From positions 1 through 62,467 of the forward strand of contig JAOXRT010000097.1 of the NCBI GenBank assembly GCA_025800365.1: DNA of 62,467 nt. Reading direction: 5' to 3'. Both the position numbers and the translations under genes were made by a program. This document shows, piece after piece, positions 54,045 to 62,467 of the stretch (the first letter of the stretch is position 1; the number at the start of each line of letters is the position of its first letter). The notes under the pieces are model-generated. The model ran no database searches and had not been told where the DNA came from. It saw only the letters and a list, made by a program, of their open reading frames with translations. The stretch comes from Cellvibrionaceae bacterium. GTDB taxonomy: Bacteria; Pseudomonadota; Gammaproteobacteria; Pseudomonadales; Cellvibrionaceae.

Positions 54045-55295
54045 ATGTCGCAGCCTGCCAACCAGCATAGACCTGCCCCTATCTATAAGCGCTTTCGAGA
54101 TGTCTTCGAAGCTGGCTTTAAGATCGATTGGGTTACTGCCAGCTTTCTAAGTATCACCCATGTCTTAGCGCTAATCGCTACACCTTTCGCCTATTTCTTT
54201 GCCCCCGAGGGTTTATGGGTTTGGATGTTGGCGTGGACAATTTTGCACGCCTTAATTGGTAGCCTATCCACCACGGTATACAGCCATCGATTGATTGCCC
54301 ATGGCGCGGCGCGCATGGTGAGCTGGCCGGTACATATCCTGTTTGGTTTTATTGGCCAAGTGATGGCTGTGCAGGGGCCTGTTCGTCGCTGGGCAGCTAT
54401 GCACATTATTCATCATGGTGTTGATCGTAATGGCCAGCATCAGCGCGATCCTTATAGTGCAACCTGGTTTCCAGATGCTTGGCGCAATTTTGCCTGGTCT
54501 CATATGCTGACGTACTACTTTAAGCATCCAGAAGACGAAATGATCGAGCGTGCTTATCAAAGTAAGAATCACCCGGCACTGGTTTGGCAAGAGAAGCTCT
54601 ACATCCCATTGCTGGTGTTGTTGAATTTCTTAGTACCAATGGCCTTGGGTTTATACCTTGCGGGCTTTGTTGGCATGTTATGCATGATGATGGCCGGTAT
54701 CGCTGGTTTTGTATTGGCGCAACACAATACCTGGACAGTAAATAGCGTAACCCATATGTGGGGTTTTACCCCTGGCGCATTCAGCTCTGCCGTAAACAAC
54801 TATATTTGGCTGGGTCCTTTGGGCGAAGGCAATCACCATGCCGATCACCATGATTTTGCCCGCGATTATCGCAACGGTTTTGGCATCAGCGGTTGGCTAT
54901 TGGATCCAACTCGTTATGTGATTTTAGGCTTGCGTGCTATCGGTTTGGTAAAGGGTTTACACCGCGCTAACAAGCGCCAAGAAGCCGAAATTTTAGCTCG
55001 TCGTAAATTAATTCAAGCCCAATCCAATACTAAAACTGCACGTTGGCAAGCTTGGGAGGAAAAACTGGAATCCCTTAAAGGTGAGTGGTTAGAAGCGGCC
55101 CAGCGTTTTGAGCAATTTAAGCAGCGTAAAAGCCAGCTTAAGTTGCAGCTTAAAAGTGCCAGCCTGCCGAAAATTGAGTTTCGTGAAAAACTAGAATTAC
55201 TAAAAGCGGAAATGGAAGTGGCCCGCCGGGCGATGCGAGCTCGCCGTCAAGCATTCTTGGATGCCTTGTTTGAGATGCGGGCTTTGCCGGCATAA
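54045..55295 (+). CDS. Fatty acid desaturase with coiled-coil tail
   Basis: A 416-residue membrane di-iron desaturase of the stearoyl-CoA delta-9 type. TM helices are at about 28-80 and 175-215. The histidine boxes are HRLIAHG (about 85), HIIHHGVDRNGQH (about 118) and GEGNHHADHHDF (about 262). A C-terminal extension of roughly 100 charged residues (from about 315) is predicted to form a coiled coil; such tails are unusual for the family and may mediate contact with a partner. The gene is alone and followed by a bidirectional terminator. Confidence 0.88.
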   Translation: MSQPANQHRPAPIYKRFRDVFEAGFKIDWVTASFLSITHVLALIATPFAYFFAPEGLWVWMLAWTILHALIGSLSTTVYSHRLIAHGAARMVSWPVHILFGFIGQVMAVQGPVRRWAAMHIIHHGVDRNGQHQRDPYSATWFPDAWRNFAWSHMLTYYFKHPEDEMIERAYQSKNHPALVWQEKLYIPLLVLLNFLVPMALGLYLAGFVGMLCMMMAGIAGFVLAQHNTWTVNSVTHMWGFTPGAFSSAVNNYIWLGPLGEGNHHADHHDFARDYRNGFGISGWLLDPTRYVILGLRAIGLVKGLHRANKRQEAEILARRKLIQAQSNTKTARWQAWEEKLESLKGEWLEAAQRFEQFKQRKSQLKLQLKSASLPKIEFREKLELLKAEMEVARRAMRARRQAFLDALFEMRALPA

Positions 55296-55317
55296 CATCT
55301 TAAAGCTAGATACTTTG

Positions 55318-55351
55318 AAAAAGGGTTGAGGTGTGAGCTTCAGCCCTTTTT
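55318..55351. terminator. Bidirectional terminator
   Basis: AAAAAGGGTTG / CAGCCCTTTTT stem (one G-U pair) between convergent genes, touching the stop codon of the gene on the minus strand. Confidence 0.85.
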
Positions 55352-58300
55352 AGTTAATGGTGCTTAATAACTCATCGTTTGGGCTATTGAGCAGTTGTTG
55401 GAAGAGTTTATTGTTAGATAAATCTTCCGCGCTCATGGGCTTGGCATACCAGTAACCTTGACCGCAATGACAATTTAGTTGCTGGAGCTTATTGTGATCC
55501 TCTAAGGTCTCTACTCCTTCAGCAACAACATTCAAGCCCAAATTCTTGGCAAGCTCAATAATGGCCTTTACTACACTAAGTTGCTTTTGATCTTTGAGCA
55601 TATTCTTTACAAAAGATTGATCAATCTTCAGTGTGTCGATTGGCAGTTCGGTTAGATAGGCTAGAGATGAGTAGCCAGTGCCGAAATCGTCCACGGATAT
55701 TTGGTGGCCCATGGCTCGTAGCTGACTTAGTTTTTTAACTGAGTCGCTTTTGTTGGCCATAAGTATACTTTCAGTAATTTCAAATTCGATGGCGCTTGCC
55801 TTGCAGTCGTATTGAGAGAAGACGTTTTCCACGGCTTCAATAAAATTTTCTTGGGCGAGTTGGTGAGCGGATATATTAACGGCTATGTTTAAATCGTTTA
55901 TCCCGATTTGCTTCCAGTTCTCCAGTAGTTGGCAAGATTCGTGTAACACTTGTAAGCCTATCTTAACGATGGCTCCGGTTTTCTCAGCGGCATCAATAAA
56001 TACCCCTGGCATAATGATTTCGGCATTGGGTTTATACCAGCGTACAAGAGCTTCAACTCCAATCATCTTGCCAGACTGCATGCAAACCTTAGGTTGGAAG
56101 TGAGGTTTGAACTCCTTGTTTCTTACAGCTTGACGTATCTCCGACTCCAGCTTGAGCGCGGTACGAAGGCTGGAACTCATTTCGGCGGAAAAGTAGTTGT
56201 AGCGCCCACCGCCTTTTGATTTCGCGGCGTGCCGTGCTGCATCGGCCTTCTTTATAAGATCTTCTGAGTCGCGGCTGTCATCCGGGTAAATTGCTATGCC
56301 AATACTCAATGAAACAAAGATCTCTTTGCCATCCAAAATCATTGCTTGTTCAGCAGTGTTAATAAGGCGATCCGAGATTTCACCGAGTAACTCGTTTGAT
56401 TGTATATTTTCAATAATGGCAACGAACTCATCACTTCCCAGCCTGCATAGGGCGTCTTGGGGGCGTAGAGTTTGACTAAGCTTGCTGCCAAGTTCGCGCA
56501 GCAGTTTGTCGCCATGTTGATAACTGAGGGAATCGTTAATAGTTTTGAAGCGGTCAACATCAAAATATAGTATGCCGAATTTGTTTCGAGTGATGTGGTG
56601 ATGGTTGTTGATCGCGGACTTTAGCTTCTCTCTAAATAAGTTTCGATTGGCAAGGCCTGTCAAACTGTCATAGTTTGACATGGTTTCTAGTTCTTTTTCG
56701 TACTTTATTTGAGAGCTGATGTCGCTAAGAACAACCATATAAAGTGGTCGTTCAAATTCATAGCCTTCGATGGCTGATCCGGTAAATGATAGGGGGATGT
56801 CATTTCCCTCACTGTCTGTGCACCAGCTTTTTCCCTGGCTCACTCCGTTTTCAATAAGTTCTTGCCATATTTGACTGTACTCAAAATCTGAAACTTTGGT
56901 AGAGCGGCAACGGGCGAGAGCGTGCGGGTCACTTCCTATTAGGGACTTGAATGATGCATTACTGTTTAGAATTCGGCTTCTTGAGTCAACCACGCAGAAG
57001 CCTTCGGCAGCGCTTTCAAAAGCTTTTGCATATAAACGAATTTGTGATTCCGATTTTCTCTCGCTACGCTTTTTATCCCAGCGTAAATAGAGAATTAGGC
57101 CTAGAATAGCTAGGCAAATCAAGCCGTATATTGCATAGGCGAATTTTGACTTCCAAAATGGTGCAGCTACCAAGATATTGGCTCGGCTGATATCTTCTTT
57201 GTTCCACATACTGCGTAACTCAAAGGTGTAGCGCCCTGGCTCCAACCCAGAAAAGATTGCAGTATGAGCCGAAGCTTTTACCCAGCGCGGGCTGCGGCCA
57301 ATTAAGCGGAACTCTTCCGATAACACTGAGCGGGAGGAAGAATTGAGATTTGAGAAGTTGACGGTTAATGTCTGTTCATTTGCTGCGAGCTGAATGTCGC
57401 TGTCAGGGTTAAAGTTCGCACGAGTTTTTTGTTCATTGTTTAGAATTTCATAGGAGACAATACGGCTGCCATGGGTATCACCAGATGGCAGGTCGCCAGC
57501 AGTGTCTAAGGAGAAAATCTCTCCAGCTTCTGAGAATAGCAGCTTCCCAGATAGGCTGGTGGCTAGTATTTGTGTAGATGATTTACGAGGAAAGCCACGG
57601 CTGATATCAAAGCGTTTGCTGATCTTCCCAGAGTTACTGATTTGATAGATTCGTTCGCCAGTGGCATTGTTAAGCCAGATGGAGTTCCCTGCTGTAGCAA
57701 CGTTGTAAATAATTTCCTTATCAAGCTCTGGAAAGCTCTGGGTAGAAGCAATCTTTACTGAGTCGCCCTTCTTTTCCAGGTTCAGCTTTAGTAATCCATC
57801 GCCTGGTATCCAAAGAGCATCTTGATGAATGGATATGCGGGTGCCGTTAATAATATTGGAACTATCAACAGCTAGCTTTTCAAAACGATCCTTTACAGCA
57901 TTGTAGTAAAAAATCGCATCACTAGTGGATAGCCATGTACCCCATTTCGGGTCGCTATATATGTGAGCGCCTAACAGAGTAGAAACCGCTCTTAATTGAT
58001 AGTTCTGGCTTTTGCCATTGCTATGGCGGTAAATTTCATTTTCCGTATTAAACCAAAGCCCAGTTTCCGAAGAATAGCTCATATTGCTAATCGGAAGGTC
58101 GCTCAGCTTAATGCTGGCTTGATTGGCAAAGTCCAATAGAAAAGCACCTTGGTTGCGAGTGCTTATGTAAATACTGTGCTCATTAATCGCGGTGAATGAT
58201 TGGATTGGCATTCCCGTGTTATAGGGGCGAATGCTATTGTTGCGCAGGTCCAAGAGGTAAACGTGGGAGCTGTTGCGAAAGCCCAACCACACAAAGCTAC

Positions 58301-59420
58301 CGCCTTTTATTTTGCTGACCTCAACGGAGCTATCTACTATGTTCTTTTCAGGGAGCTCTATTTTGCGAATTGAATCGTTAATTACACTCCAAAACTGATA
58401 ATTGTTGTTAACATAGGTGAGCGCGATATTGCCGTCTTGATCTAGCGATAATCGATAAGGGGCTTCTTTTCGTAAGCTGTGTTCTTTGTCTTGAGGTTGG
58501 TGGTAGTGATATTCAATTTGCTCACGATTTTTATCGATACGCAGTAACACTTGACTAAAGGTGGATAGCCAAATTCGTTGGGATCGGTCTTCCAATAAAC
58601 GGTACAACTGCGGGCGGCTGTCAGCTTGTGCATGATGGCTTCGGGGAACAATGTTGTGTACTAACTCGAGGTCGCTATTAAATTCAATATAGCGATCACT
58701 TAAGGCAAGTCCGACGTTGCCATTAGATAAGCTGATAATATCTAAGATATTGCCAGCTTCGAATAAAAGCTCTTGGCTCGATGACAAATAAGTAAGTTTT
58801 GAGATTGGTTTGAAAGTATCTTGCCCTTTAATGAGTACTTGTAAGCCTTGCTCATAAGTTGCTGCCCAGATGTTGCCCTTGCTGTCACTGGCAGCTCTTC
58901 TAAAGGCCTGCTGATACTCAGTGCCTGTGCTTAGTTCAGGTAAATAGTAATTTTTAAAATTTCCAAGCTCTGGGCGAAATAGACTTAAGCTTTTGATGGT
59001 AGAAACCCAGAGCTGACCTTCGGCGTCTTTAGAGAGGTAGCGGATATTGTTGCTAGCCAATGATGCGCTGGCCTTGTTGTGGGAGAATTGATCGACTTTA
59101 TAGCCGTCTAAATTGATACGGAATAAGCCTTGGTAACTGGAGGCCCATAAAAATCCGTCCTGCTCAACAAATTGGTAAACATCTGCGCTAGATAATGAAC
59201 TGTTTTCGAAAATGGCCTCAAGGCGGTTGCCATCATAGCGGTATATAGCACCGGCGGTCGCAAGCCAGAAAAAGCCTTTTGAATCCCTATAAAAATCAAA
59301 GCCATTTTTGTTGAGCCCAGGCATGTTCTTCTCATAGAGCCGGAAATCACTTTCGTTGTGACTTAAAGCCTTTGCCCAGAAGGGAAGTAAGCAAAGTAAG
59401 GCAAACCAAAACCACTTCAT
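55350..59420 (-). CDS. Propeller receptor with PAS, GGDEF and EAL domains
   Basis: A 1356-residue membrane protein controlling cyclic di-GMP. Signal peptide (about 1-19), two-component regulator propeller units (about 25-670), Y_Y_Y domain (about 677-750), TM helix (about 757-780), PAS (about 790-890), GGDEF (about 910-1063) and EAL (about 1090-1340). The GGDEF signature reads GSDEF, so cyclase activity is doubtful. EAL residues are present (GVEALVRW, DDFGTGYSSL, KIDQSFV, AEGVET), so phosphodiesterase activity is likely. ATG 59420 is preferred over a start 16 codons upstream. Confidence 0.88.
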   Translation of the reverse strand: MKWFWFALLCLLPFWAKALSHNESDFRLYEKNMPGLNKNGFDFYRDSKGFFWLATAGAIYRYDGNRLEAIFENSSLSSADVYQFVEQDGFLWASSYQGLFRINLDGYKVDQFSHNKASASLASNNIRYLSKDAEGQLWVSTIKSLSLFRPELGNFKNYYLPELSTGTEYQQAFRRAASDSKGNIWAATYEQGLQVLIKGQDTFKPISKLTYLSSSQELLFEAGNILDIISLSNGNVGLALSDRYIEFNSDLELVHNIVPRSHHAQADSRPQLYRLLEDRSQRIWLSTFSQVLLRIDKNREQIEYHYHQPQDKEHSLRKEAPYRLSLDQDGNIALTYVNNNYQFWSVINDSIRKIELPEKNIVDSSVEVSKIKGGSFVWLGFRNSSHVYLLDLRNNSIRPYNTGMPIQSFTAINEHSIYISTRNQGAFLLDFANQASIKLSDLPISNMSYSSETGLWFNTENEIYRHSNGKSQNYQLRAVSTLLGAHIYSDPKWGTWLSTSDAIFYYNAVKDRFEKLAVDSSNIINGTRISIHQDALWIPGDGLLKLNLEKKGDSVKIASTQSFPELDKEIIYNVATAGNSIWLNNATGERIYQISNSGKISKRFDISRGFPRKSSTQILATSLSGKLLFSEAGEIFSLDTAGDLPSGDTHGSRIVSYEILNNEQKTRANFNPDSDIQLAANEQTLTVNFSNLNSSSRSVLSEEFRLIGRSPRWVKASAHTAIFSGLEPGRYTFELRSMWNKEDISRANILVAAPFWKSKFAYAIYGLICLAILGLILYLRWDKKRSERKSESQIRLYAKAFESAAEGFCVVDSRSRILNSNASFKSLIGSDPHALARCRSTKVSDFEYSQIWQELIENGVSQGKSWCTDSEGNDIPLSFTGSAIEGYEFERPLYMVVLSDISSQIKYEKELETMSNYDSLTGLANRNLFREKLKSAINNHHHITRNKFGILYFDVDRFKTINDSLSYQHGDKLLRELGSKLSQTLRPQDALCRLGSDEFVAIIENIQSNELLGEISDRLINTAEQAMILDGKEIFVSLSIGIAIYPDDSRDSEDLIKKADAARHAAKSKGGGRYNYFSAEMSSSLRTALKLESEIRQAVRNKEFKPHFQPKVCMQSGKMIGVEALVRWYKPNAEIIMPGVFIDAAEKTGAIVKIGLQVLHESCQLLENWKQIGINDLNIAVNISAHQLAQENFIEAVENVFSQYDCKASAIEFEITESILMANKSDSVKKLSQLRAMGHQISVDDFGTGYSSLAYLTELPIDTLKIDQSFVKNMLKDQKQLSVVKAIIELAKNLGLNVVAEGVETLEDHNKLQQLNCHCGQGYWYAKPMSAEDLSNNKLFQQLLNSPNDELLSTIN

Positions 59421-59826
59421 AGTTAACCTGTAAAGCCTAAGGGGTGAACAAATGTTGTGACTGCTCAAGGTGATTCGCCAGGCCTATAAGGCTGGGGGCG
59501 GAATCTTCCCATTTCATCCGTGTTTGGCTCGGAATGGAGAATAGCAGCCAGCTATTCTATAGCTAGTAAGCCAGGCAACTGCGTACCTAGGCAACTATAA
59601 TCCATTAAATATAGGTTATGACTTAAGGCTTGGCAATTAATAAGCGGTGCTTAAAGCTGGGAGTGAACCGCTGGGGGGGTCCAGTAAATTGGGAGATTGT
59701 AGGCATCAGTACATGACTAGTTTGAGTATTGGCGCTTAGTCCTATAGCCCAGTTTTGGGAATAGTCTTAGAGAGTACTTTTGCTATTCTAGTTCGGCAAT
59801 TTGTTATTCAATATCTAGAGGGATTT
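59421..59826. other. Gap with no recognised feature
   Basis: About 400 bases separating divergent genes. No gene, attC site or clear promoter could be recognised. There is a short G-run near 59670. Confidence 0.4.
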
Positions 59827-60348
59827 ATGCCGAGCTTAGCAAAATGTTTATTCATTATATGCTGTGTAGGGAGTGTTCAACTGCTCTATAGCCCAGCGAT
59901 TAGTCATGCGCAGCAGCCATTTCAAGCTCAATCGCAGAGCTTGAGTGAGGATGCCTTAAATGCTTATCTGGAGAGCCTGCGATTTTGCTTGGTTCAAATC
60001 GGCGAGATGGCGGCCTATACACCTGAGTTGGAAGCTCGCTTACGACAAAATATTCGCCAGAACTTTAATTATTTGCCACAAGAAACGCAGCTGAATTTAA
60101 TAAATGCGCGTTCTATATGGTCGCAATATCAAAGTCAGTGGGCTTTTTTAAATACTGATCAGAAGAAGGAATTTGGCTTCGCGGTTTTAGGATTAGCTTT
60201 TGGTGAGCAAGCTGCAGCGCAGGCCTTGGGCATGGGGCAAGGCGGATCAAGCTCATTTAACGGCGTAGACGTGGATTCCATCGGTGGTGGTTGCCACGGT
60301 GGTCACTGTGAAACAGTTGGCGATACTGTTGAGATTGATCCTAACTAA
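59827..60348 (+). CDS. Small exported hypothetical protein with HGGHC tail
   Basis: A 173-residue protein with signal peptide (about 1-29, ending ISHAQQ). The middle is helical (SEDALNAYLESLRFC... QNIRQNFNYLPQETQL). The C-terminus has small-residue-rich GMGQGGSSSFNGVD and a GGGCHGGHCET cluster that could bind a metal. ATG 59827 follows GAGGG. Family not recognised; single-gene unit. Confidence 0.6.
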   Translation: MPSLAKCLFIICCVGSVQLLYSPAISHAQQPFQAQSQSLSEDALNAYLESLRFCLVQIGEMAAYTPELEARLRQNIRQNFNYLPQETQLNLINARSIWSQYQSQWAFLNTDQKKEFGFAVLGLAFGEQAAAQALGMGQGGSSSFNGVDVDSIGGGCHGGHCETVGDTVEIDPN

Positions 60349-60374
60349 TTGTGAATCTGTCGAATCAAGAAATT

Positions 60375-60402
60375 GGCAGTGCTTAATTAACTAAACACTG
60401 CC
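60375..60402 (+). terminator. Stem-loop after the exported protein gene
   Basis: GGCAGTG (60375-60381) pairs with CACTGCC (60396-60402), 27 bases after the stop codon; there is no T-run. Confidence 0.45.
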
Positions 60403-60414
60403 TGTGAATTAGAC

Positions 60415-60565
60415 CTTAACAGGCTGTTGAAAAACTATCTGCGTTGCCATCGCATTGTTAAAAACAAGCTCAAAGTGCTCATTTATTACCTATAAACTGC
60501 GCTTTTTCGCTTGTTTTTGCCTAGCGCTGACTGCCTCGAAAACGTTTTTCAATAGCCAGTTAAGC
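60415..60565. mobile_element. MITE-like foldback element
   Basis: A 151-bp element bounded by imperfect inverted repeats: CTTAACAGGCTGTTGAAAAAC on the left (read in two parts CTTAACAGGC and TGTTGAAAAAC) and the complement of GTTTTTCAATAGCC plus AGTTAAGC on the right. TTAAC occurs at both ends. Similar foldback repeats (GGCTGTTGAAAAAC type) are known in many marine gammaproteobacteria. It carries no transposase and is therefore non-autonomous. Confidence 0.75.
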
Positions 60566-61240
60566 AAAAAGCGATTCTCTGTGTTTTTCAATATCCGGTC
60601 GCATCTGACGCTTAATTTGCGAGTAGGTGGCTCTATCTTTCTGGGCCAACAGCTGAGCGTATTCAAAAGTTTTCTGTTGTAACTCGTCCATGGCAAATAG
60701 ACCATCGACAACATCACCTTGTAAAGCTTCTTCACCTGTTAGTGCTCGCCCTAGTAAGCACATTTCCTTCAGTACTTTTTTATTGGGCATTAGACCAACG
60801 ATATCTTGCATTACAGGAGTAAAAGGAATGTTGATGTTCACCTCTGGGTAACAGAAGCGGCCTCTGTCGGCGCGCATAAAGCGAAAGTCCACGGCACTTA
60901 AGATAATGGCTCCGCCGGCATAGCAGTTACCATTAATCGCCGCCACTGTTGGCATATCTAAGAGCGCTAGGCGGAACAAAAGTTGCTCGAGGGTTTTAAC
61001 GAATTTCATTAAGCCATCTTGATCTTGCGCGCCTAACCATTCAAGGTTGATGCCGGTAGACATGGTCTTTTCATGTTCGCAAGTAATCATCAATGCGGTA
61101 TTACCTTGATACTTTTCCACTTCATCTAGATGCGCTAAGTATTCTTCTACCACTTCCTGGGTGAGTTTGTTTTCTGTATCACCTTCGGTGAGGGTAAGTA
61201 CGTGAACATTGTCTTTATGCTCTAACTTCATTGCGGGCAT
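60560..61240 (-). CDS. Enoyl-CoA hydratase/isomerase family protein
   Basis: A 226-residue crotonase-fold protein. Substrate-binding segment TALMITCEHEKTMSTGINLEWL (two parts, about 40-60) and the oxyanion-hole motif NGNCYAGGAIILSAVDFRF (about 105-123) are present. The catalytic glutamates of hydratases are not clearly conserved, so an isomerase-like or other acyl-CoA activity is possible. ATG 61240 is used, with GAGAAG six bases upstream. The stop codon lies inside the right end of the foldback element. Confidence 0.75.
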   Translation of the reverse strand: MPAMKLEHKDNVHVLTLTEGDTENKLTQEVVEEYLAHLDEVEKYQGNTALMITCEHEKTMSTGINLEWLGAQDQDGLMKFVKTLEQLLFRLALLDMPTVAAINGNCYAGGAIILSAVDFRFMRADRGRFCYPEVNINIPFTPVMQDIVGLMPNKKVLKEMCLLGRALTGEEALQGDVVDGLFAMDELQQKTFEYAQLLAQKDRATYSQIKRQMRPDIEKHRESLFA

Positions 61241-61397
61241 GGTCATCTTCTCGGTTAAAAGGGTCATAGGCCCAGTAAGGTGGCGCTATTTTCTTATAAC
61301 ACGCGGTTGCTGGGTTGATATCTCTATCCTGCATGATTGCGAATCACTTGCTCAATGACCATTTTGATCAGAATGATGACGACAAAGCGCAGAGGTA

Positions 61398-62294
61398 TTA
61401 AGACGCTTGATCATTTTCTTTATTGCGGCTGGCTGCGCTGTCCGCGTCAATATTGTTTATCCTAACCATAATTTCACTCAAGCGAGACCAGCTCTGAAGC
61501 GTAATAGGTAGAACAAGTGCTGCTTCTACAAAGCTCCAAGAGTAACTTATTACAGCGAATATTTTTCCTACCGTTACTTCGATATTACTTGCAGCGAACC
61601 ACAGATTAAAGCAAACAAAGCTCAACAGTATTAAGAAGATGAGGCCGTAAACGATAGATTCGCTGTCAGACAGATTAACTTCCAATTTACGAAGGCGTAG
61701 CAAGTGATTTTTTATACGATTATTCTCTTTGCTTGCCAGAATATCGACTTGTTTTTCTTCTTGCTGATTGTAGGCTGAATTAAGTCGATAGAATCGCTTA
61801 TGAAATAGACTGTAAATTGCCATCATTGTAAGTGCTGCAGATACCGCTGTAATCGCCAGTGTTGGGTGAAAGCTGTATAGAACAATGGCCGAGACAAATA
61901 GCTGAATGAAAGATGTCATAAGCTCTGGCGCTTGCTCTTCTAGAAAGTCGGCCAGTTCTCTACCCATGCCCATACGAGCATTAAGGGCTGAGGTTGCCAA
62001 ATGCTGTGAGCGCTGCACTAGGGTTTTACCCAGCTCTACGCGAATGCTACCAAAAACCCGAGTGTCGTAAGCTCGTCGGCATACGGCAATAAGCAGCAAA
62101 GCGAGCATCAGGGCAATCAAGTGAATAAAGTTCTCAACGTTATTTTCCAAAAGCCCGTCGATGGCAAAACCAATAAACAAGGGTATAAGAGCCATCAGTA
62201 CAGTTTCAACGATAGTAAGTAGCCAGGTTAGGCTTATCGATTTCCAGAATCTTTTAAGTAAGCTACTTATTGTTATTGGTAAATCATCTAGCAT
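61398..62294 (-). CDS. ABC transporter six-TM domain protein without ATPase
   Basis: A 298-residue inner-membrane protein with six hydrophobic helices (about 20-42, 58-70, 130-150, 155-170, 235-255, 265-285) arranged as an ABC exporter membrane domain. No Walker A, signature or Walker B motif follows, so the nucleotide-binding domain is missing: the protein stops at an acidic tail (NNIDADSAASRNKENDQAS). It is complete at both ends rather than truncated by the window. It may work with a separate ATPase or act as a non-transport membrane protein. Confidence 0.75.
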   Translation of the reverse strand: MLDDLPITISSLLKRFWKSISLTWLLTIVETVLMALIPLFIGFAIDGLLENNVENFIHLIALMLALLLIAVCRRAYDTRVFGSIRVELGKTLVQRSQHLATSALNARMGMGRELADFLEEQAPELMTSFIQLFVSAIVLYSFHPTLAITAVSAALTMMAIYSLFHKRFYRLNSAYNQQEEKQVDILASKENNRIKNHLLRLRKLEVNLSDSESIVYGLIFLILLSFVCFNLWFAASNIEVTVGKIFAVISYSWSFVEAALVLPITLQSWSRLSEIMVRINNIDADSAASRNKENDQAS

Positions 62295-62467
62295 AGGGGC
62301 TCCTATTTAGCGCCGACTAATACATCATCAATGCTAATACGAAAAGTGCTAGAAAAGATGTCCGAAATTACTGAGATAGAATACTGAGATAGACTACTGA
62401 AATAGATTGCTTTGAAGAAGGGGAGGAGCTGTGGCTTTGACGCTTACCACAGCTTGGCAAAGAGGAG

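Noticed and set aside
1-62467. CRISPR arrays, tRNA or rRNA genes
   Set aside because: No regularly spaced direct repeats and no recognisable tRNA cloverleaf or rRNA segment was seen when reading the window.

Overview
The window looks like a chromosomal segment of a marine, free-living gammaproteobacterium close to the Pseudomonadales/Cellvibrionales group. The evidence is gene order. The strings ubiE-ubiJ-ubiB-hisI-hisE-tatA-tatB-tatC, gpmI-envC-ctpA-yibQ next to yibN-grxC-secB, and ntrB-ntrC followed by glnA, thiI and typA match arrangements known from Pseudomonas. A DUF6316 protein, a phosphotransacylase/acetate kinase pair and two very large propeller-type membrane receptors point to a relative rather than to Pseudomonas itself. 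No rRNA, tRNA, CRISPR array, IS transposase or integrase gene was seen.

Layout. 1-2.2 kb: a secreted amidohydrolase and a small lipoprotein. 2.7-8.65 kb: an AT-rich accessory block of short, all-plus-strand genes separated by attC-like recombination sites. This reads as a cluster of integron gene cassettes without an integrase (CALIN). It carries small membrane proteins, a CPCC-family protein, two unknown 270-290 aa proteins, and two frameshifted genes (an ankyrin-type protein and a membrane protein). 8.9-10.8 kb: uracil salvage (upp) and uptake (uraA type). 11-12.2 kb: three overlapping unknown genes. 12.4-19.5 kb: a secreted TPR protein, a DoxX-like protein, an NTF2-like protein, lepB, acetate metabolism and a second NCS2-like permease. 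19.8-26.8 kb: envelope and glycolysis genes (yibQ, ctpA, envC, gpmI) divergent from yibN, grxC and secB. 27-37.7 kb: nitrogen control (ntrBC, glnA) interrupted by a DUF4124 protein, a PLP enzyme and a propeller histidine kinase. 38-43.8 kb: thiI, an Lrp-type regulator divergent from a gate-domain transporter, and typA. 43.8-50.6 kb: a ClpP-like lipoprotein, a DMT exporter, tag, pip, dtd, tatABC and hisIE. 50.7-55.3 kb: ubiquinone genes and a desaturase. 55.3-62.3 kb: a propeller GGDEF/EAL protein, a small exported protein, a crotonase and a lone ABC membrane domain.

How it works together. glnA has a sigma-54 promoter with three upstream NtrC-type boxes, and a further NtrC palindrome lies upstream of ntrB, so NtrBC-glnA forms a visible regulatory circuit. 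pta-ackA forms an acetate node. The Tat, Ubi and EnvC/CtpA groups serve the envelope and respiration.

Repeats stand out. Four copies of a GGGGTCAGAAC palindrome lie in 45.9-48.4 kb, a large foldback follows the permease at 19.6 kb, and a MITE-like foldback at 60.4 kb supplies the stop codon of the crotonase gene. The cassette array is the most novel region and the first place to look for an undescribed system.
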